In this document: in pieces, positions 5,766 through 8,270 of the stretch
Layout: the number at the start of each line of letters is the position of its first letter
Numbering within the stretch: position 1 is the stretch's first letter
From: an uncultured Clostridium sp.
GTDB taxonomy: Bacteria; Bacillota; Clostridia; Lachnospirales; Lachnospiraceae
Assembly (NCBI GenBank): GCA_900540335.1
Contig: UQFC01000111.1
Location: forward strand, 1 to 8,270
Reading direction: 5' to 3'
Length of the DNA stretch: 8,270 bases
Made by a program: the position numbers and the translations under genes
Notes under the pieces: generated by a model
The model's database searches: none
Seen by the model: the letters and a program-made list of their open reading frames with translations, nothing else
Told to the model about the DNA's origin: nothing

Positions 5766-5905
5766 CCTAATCAAATCAAAGTTCAGATATCCTGCGAAAT
5801 TTGTAAGAAACTTTTAATATGACGCAGCTGCTCAGGACGGCGGAGAAATTGGCAGAATCTCCCCATCCCGTACAGCCTCCATATGCAAACGGCAGAACGC
5901 ACAAA
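5766..5905. other. Intergenic stretch without recognisable gene
   Basis: This is the part of the 315-base gap between the wall-hydrolase and oadA genes that lies between promoter and terminator. Its low-coordinate half is AT-rich and could include an upstream promoter element. The remainder is GC-richer with only short dyads (for example GGAGA/TCTCC at 5842-5862). I see no convincing small RNA, riboswitch or gene. Confidence 0.5.
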
Positions 5906-5949
5906 CGCACCGGAGCACCTGCCCTATCACTGGCAGGAACCCCGGTGCG
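5906..5949 (-). terminator. Two-part stem-loop ending the decarboxylase operon
   Basis: An outer 8-bp stem (CGCACCGG / CCGGTGCG) and an inner 6-bp stem (CCTGCC / GGCAGG) are joined by a 4x4 internal loop and capped by 8 bases. The element lies 27 bases past the oadA stop. Past the stem the minus strand reads TTTGTGCGTTCT, a weak T tract. Position and stem strength make it the likely operon terminator. Confidence 0.7.
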
Positions 5950-5976
5950 CGTAATGATCACTTCATTTCCAGTCTT

Positions 5977-7389
5977 TTATACAGGATAAGCCTTATTTGC
6001 AGTATCTGCAACAGCAGCATCTACTTTTGTCTGCTGTGCCTCTCTGTATTTAAAGAACTCCTCTGCTACCTTCGGGAACAGAGCATAAGACAGAACGTCC
6101 TCTTCCTGCTGCTTCCACTGCGCACATTCCTTTTCGAACTGCGGCAGCTGCGGAGGAATCAGATCTGCCGGACGGCAGGTGATCGGAGTCTCATCTCCAA
6201 TAATCTTCTTCTGTACTTCTTTATTAACCGGTGTTACAGTCTGACCGAACTCGCCCATCATAATCTTCTTGGACTCCTTCGGAACCAGTTTGTAGCGCTC
6301 ACCGGAAATTACATTCATAACTGCCTGTGTACCTACAATCTGAGAAGACGGAGTAACTAACGGCGGCTCACCAAAGTCTTTTCTTACTCTCGGAATCTCT
6401 TCCAGAACCTCCTGGAACTTATCTTCCTTGCCGGCTTCCTTCAGCTGATTTACCAGGTTGGACAGCATACCGCCCGGTACCTGATACCGCAGAGTCTTGA
6501 TATTAACACCCAGAACCTTCGGATTCAGCAGACCGCTCTTTAAGGATTCCTCGCGAAGCGGCGCAAAGTACTCGGCAATCTCTGCCAGCTTATCCTGAGA
6601 CAGGCCGGTATCATAAGGAGTGCCCTTGAAGGTCTCAACCATAACCTCAGTTGCAGGCTGGCTGGTACCCAGAGCCAGAGGAGACATTGCAGTATCAATA
6701 ATATCGCAGCCGTTCTCCACTGCCTTTAAGTATGTCATAGAAGCAACGCCGGAAGTATAGTGGGTATGCAGGTCAATCGGAAGCTCTGTAGACTCTTTCA
6801 GAGCGCCTACCAGTTCCTGAGCTGCATAAGGAGTCAGCAGACCAGCCATATCCTTGATACAGATAGAATCTGCGCCCATATCCTCAATTCTCTTTGCAAT
6901 ATCCTTCCAATAATCCAGGGTATAAGCCTCACCCAGAGTATAGCACAGAGCGATCTGAGCGTGAGCCTTTTCCTTCTTTGCTGCCTTTACAGCGGTCTGC
7001 AGATTGCGCAGGTCGTTTAAGCAGTCAAAAATACGGATAATATCAATACCGTTTGCTACGGATTTCTGTACAAAGTACTCTACTACATCATCTGCATAGT
7101 GGTTGTATCCCAGAATATTCTGTCCGCGGAACAGCATCTGCAGCTTGGTGTTCTTAAAGCCGGCTCTCAGCTTTCTCAGTCTCTCCCAGGGATCTTCCTT
7201 CAGGAAACGAAGGGAAGCATCAAAGGTAGCGCCGCCCCAGCACTCTACTGCATAATAACCAACCTGATCCATCTTATCAATGATAGGAAGCATCTGTTCT
7301 GTACTCATTCTGGTTGCGATCAAAGACTGATGCGCGTCACGCAGGACAGTCTCTACAATCTTAACCGGCTTTTTCTGAATCTCTGCCAT
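5977..7389 (-). CDS. oadA: Oxaloacetate decarboxylase alpha subunit (carboxyltransferase, no biotin domain)
   Basis: This cytoplasmic subunit moves the carboxyl group from oxaloacetate to biotin, giving pyruvate. An HMGL-like TIM barrel covers about 10-275, with ETVLRDAHQS (metal-site Asp18, Gln21), ECWGGATFD (49-57), LFRGQN (86-91), CIKDMAG (Lys179, the lysine expected at the reaction centre) and the metal ligands His208 and His210 in DLHTHYTSG. The conserved PYC_OADA-type domain follows, with YQVPGGMLSN and TPSSQIVGTQAVMNV. The protein stops at 470 residues. The Ala/Pro linker and biotinyl domain with its MKM lysine, found at the C-terminus of the fused enterobacterial alpha subunit, are absent, so a separate carrier protein is required. 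AGGAGG (7399-7404) lies 9 bases before the ATG, and oadB ends 28 bases upstream. The same barrel occurs in pyruvate carboxylase subunit B; the oadB neighbour favours the Na+ pump. Confidence 0.93.
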   Translation of the reverse strand: MAEIQKKPVKIVETVLRDAHQSLIATRMSTEQMLPIIDKMDQVGYYAVECWGGATFDASLRFLKEDPWERLRKLRAGFKNTKLQMLFRGQNILGYNHYADDVVEYFVQKSVANGIDIIRIFDCLNDLRNLQTAVKAAKKEKAHAQIALCYTLGEAYTLDYWKDIAKRIEDMGADSICIKDMAGLLTPYAAQELVGALKESTELPIDLHTHYTSGVASMTYLKAVENGCDIIDTAMSPLALGTSQPATEVMVETFKGTPYDTGLSQDKLAEIAEYFAPLREESLKSGLLNPKVLGVNIKTLRYQVPGGMLSNLVNQLKEAGKEDKFQEVLEEIPRVRKDFGEPPLVTPSSQIVGTQAVMNVISGERYKLVPKESKKIMMGEFGQTVTPVNKEVQKKIIGDETPITCRPADLIPPQLPQFEKECAQWKQQEEDVLSYALFPKVAEEFFKYREAQQTKVDAAVADTANKAYPV

Positions 7390-7417
7390 TTTAATTTACC
7401 TCCTGAATATTCTATCG

Positions 7418-8270
7418 TTAAATTCCAAAGATCGCCATGAAGGTACCGGCTGCTACTGCCGTACCGATAACACCGGCTACGTTGGGTCCCATGGCATGCA
7501 TCAGCAGGAAGTTGGTAGGATCTGCCTCTGCTCCCACCTTCTGAGATACACGGGCCGCCATAGGAACTGCAGATACACCGGCTGAACCAATCAGCGGATT
7601 TACCTTGCCGCCGGTTATCTTGCACATAATCTTACCGAATACTACACCGGCTGCTGTACCGAATGCAAATGCAATCAGACCCAGAACTACAATCAGCAGT
7701 GTGGTGGGCTTTAAGAATGCCTCTGCGCTGGTGGAAGCGCCTACGGAGGTACCCAGCAGGATAACTACGATGTACATCAGTGCGTTGCTTGCTGTCTCTG
7801 TCAGCTGCTTAACAACACCGCTCTCACGGAACAGGTTACCAAGCATCAGCATACCAACAAGGGGAGCTGTGGTCGGCAGAATCAGACATACAACAATGGT
7901 AACAATAATCGGGAACAGGATCTTCTCCAGCTTGGATACGGGACGAAGCTGATCCATGCGGATCTTACGCTCCTGCTCTGTAGTAAGCAGCTTCATAATC
8001 GGCGGCTGGATAATCGGTACCAGAGCCATGTAGGAATAAGCCGCAATGGCAATCGCCGGCAGTAGATTCACAGACAGCTTCGATGCCGTCAGAATGGCCG
8101 TCGGGCCATCAGCACCGCCGATCACGCCGATAGCGGCCGCGTCAGCGGGAGTAAAGCTGATCAGGCCGTTGGTAATGGGACCCAGAGCCAAAGCCATCAG
8201 GAAGGCCGCAAAAATACCCAACTGGGCGGCGGCGCCCAGCATCAGAGATACGGGGTTGGCCAGCAGAGGG
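7418..8270 (-). CDS. oadB: Na+-translocating decarboxylase beta subunit, N-terminal part missing
   Basis: The C-terminal 283 residues of a beta subunit are visible; the start lies beyond 8270. This integral membrane protein decarboxylates carboxybiotin and couples the reaction to Na+ export. Key family sites are intact: IGGADGPTAI, whose Asp (8108-8110) corresponds to the essential Na+-site aspartate of the Klebsiella protein, SYMALVPIIQPPIM, and NPLIGSAGVSAVPMAAR (7550-7600), which holds the conserved Asn, Ser and Arg. The end, HAMGPNVAGVIGTAVAAG, is also typical. At least six hydrophobic segments are visible. The same subunit family serves methylmalonyl-CoA and glutaconyl-CoA decarboxylases, so the substrate depends on the alpha subunit; the neighbouring oadA points to oxaloacetate. 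The operon promoter, gamma subunit and biotin carrier should lie upstream, outside the window. Confidence 0.95.
   Translation of the reverse strand, partial: PLLANPVSLMLGAAAQLGIFAAFLMALALGPITNGLISFTPADAAAIGVIGGADGPTAILTASKLSVNLLPAIAIAAYSYMALVPIIQPPIMKLLTTEQERKIRMDQLRPVSKLEKILFPIIVTIVVCLILPTTAPLVGMLMLGNLFRESGVVKQLTETASNALMYIVVILLGTSVGASTSAEAFLKPTTLLIVVLGLIAFAFGTAAGVVFGKIMCKITGGKVNPLIGSAGVSAVPMAARVSQKVGAEADPTNFLLMHAMGPNVAGVIGTAVAAGTFMAIFGI

Noticed and set aside
5776..5961. Possible 61-residue gene in the oadA/wall-hydrolase gap
   Set aside because: It runs through the terminator stem-loop, has no ribosome binding site, and its product resembles no known family.
5977..7389. Pyruvate carboxylase subunit B as the primary call
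   Set aside because: The catalytic barrel is compatible, but adjacency to a membrane beta subunit and operon structure favour the Na+-pumping decarboxylase.
1..8270. CRISPR array, mobile element, prophage or defence genes
   Set aside because: No regularly spaced repeats, transposase, integrase, tRNA-linked att site or recognisable defence domain was found; the region looks like core chromosome.

Overview
The window looks like an ordinary chromosomal stretch from a low-to-moderate-GC anaerobic Firmicute, most likely a gut Lachnospiraceae (Clostridia). This rests on strong AGGAGG ribosome binding sites, a split Na+-pumping decarboxylase, SH3/glucosaminidase wall proteins with cadherin-like domains, and general protein similarity. 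I cannot name the species from sequence alone. All five genes lie on the minus strand, so the window is described below in transcription order, from high to low coordinates. I see no tRNA, rRNA, CRISPR array, insertion sequence or phage gene.

Positions 8270-5906 hold the end of a sodium-translocating decarboxylase operon. oadB (membrane beta subunit, cut by the window edge) is followed 28 bases later by oadA (carboxyltransferase alpha subunit without a biotin domain). A two-part stem-loop at 5906-5949 closes the unit. Together they would decarboxylate oxaloacetate and export Na+. The biotin carrier and small gamma subunit must be encoded elsewhere, probably just upstream of the window.

Positions 5765-1699 hold a cell-envelope unit driven by a near-consensus promoter (TTGACT-17-TATAAT at 5737-5765). 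The first gene encodes a secreted SH3/N-acetylglucosaminidase-type wall hydrolase. Its catalytic module is split by a Gly/Ser/Pro-rich insert of about 134 residues. The second gene encodes a membrane-anchored protein with an outside cohesin domain, a cadherin-like domain and a strongly acidic cytoplasmic tail. Both proteins carry a cadherin-like beta-sandwich domain. They are separated by 93 bases containing a conspicuous 12-bp stem-loop, and a second stem-loop follows the cohesin gene. This pair is the most interesting part of the window.

Positions 1645-1 hold a small metabolic unit. An L-aspartate-dehydrogenase-family protein is followed, 49 bases later, by a D-2-hydroxyacid-dehydrogenase-family protein that runs off the window. 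The latter has isoleucine where the family has its catalytic arginine, so its reaction may differ from the textbook one. An 18-base imperfect palindrome overlaps the candidate promoter of this unit.
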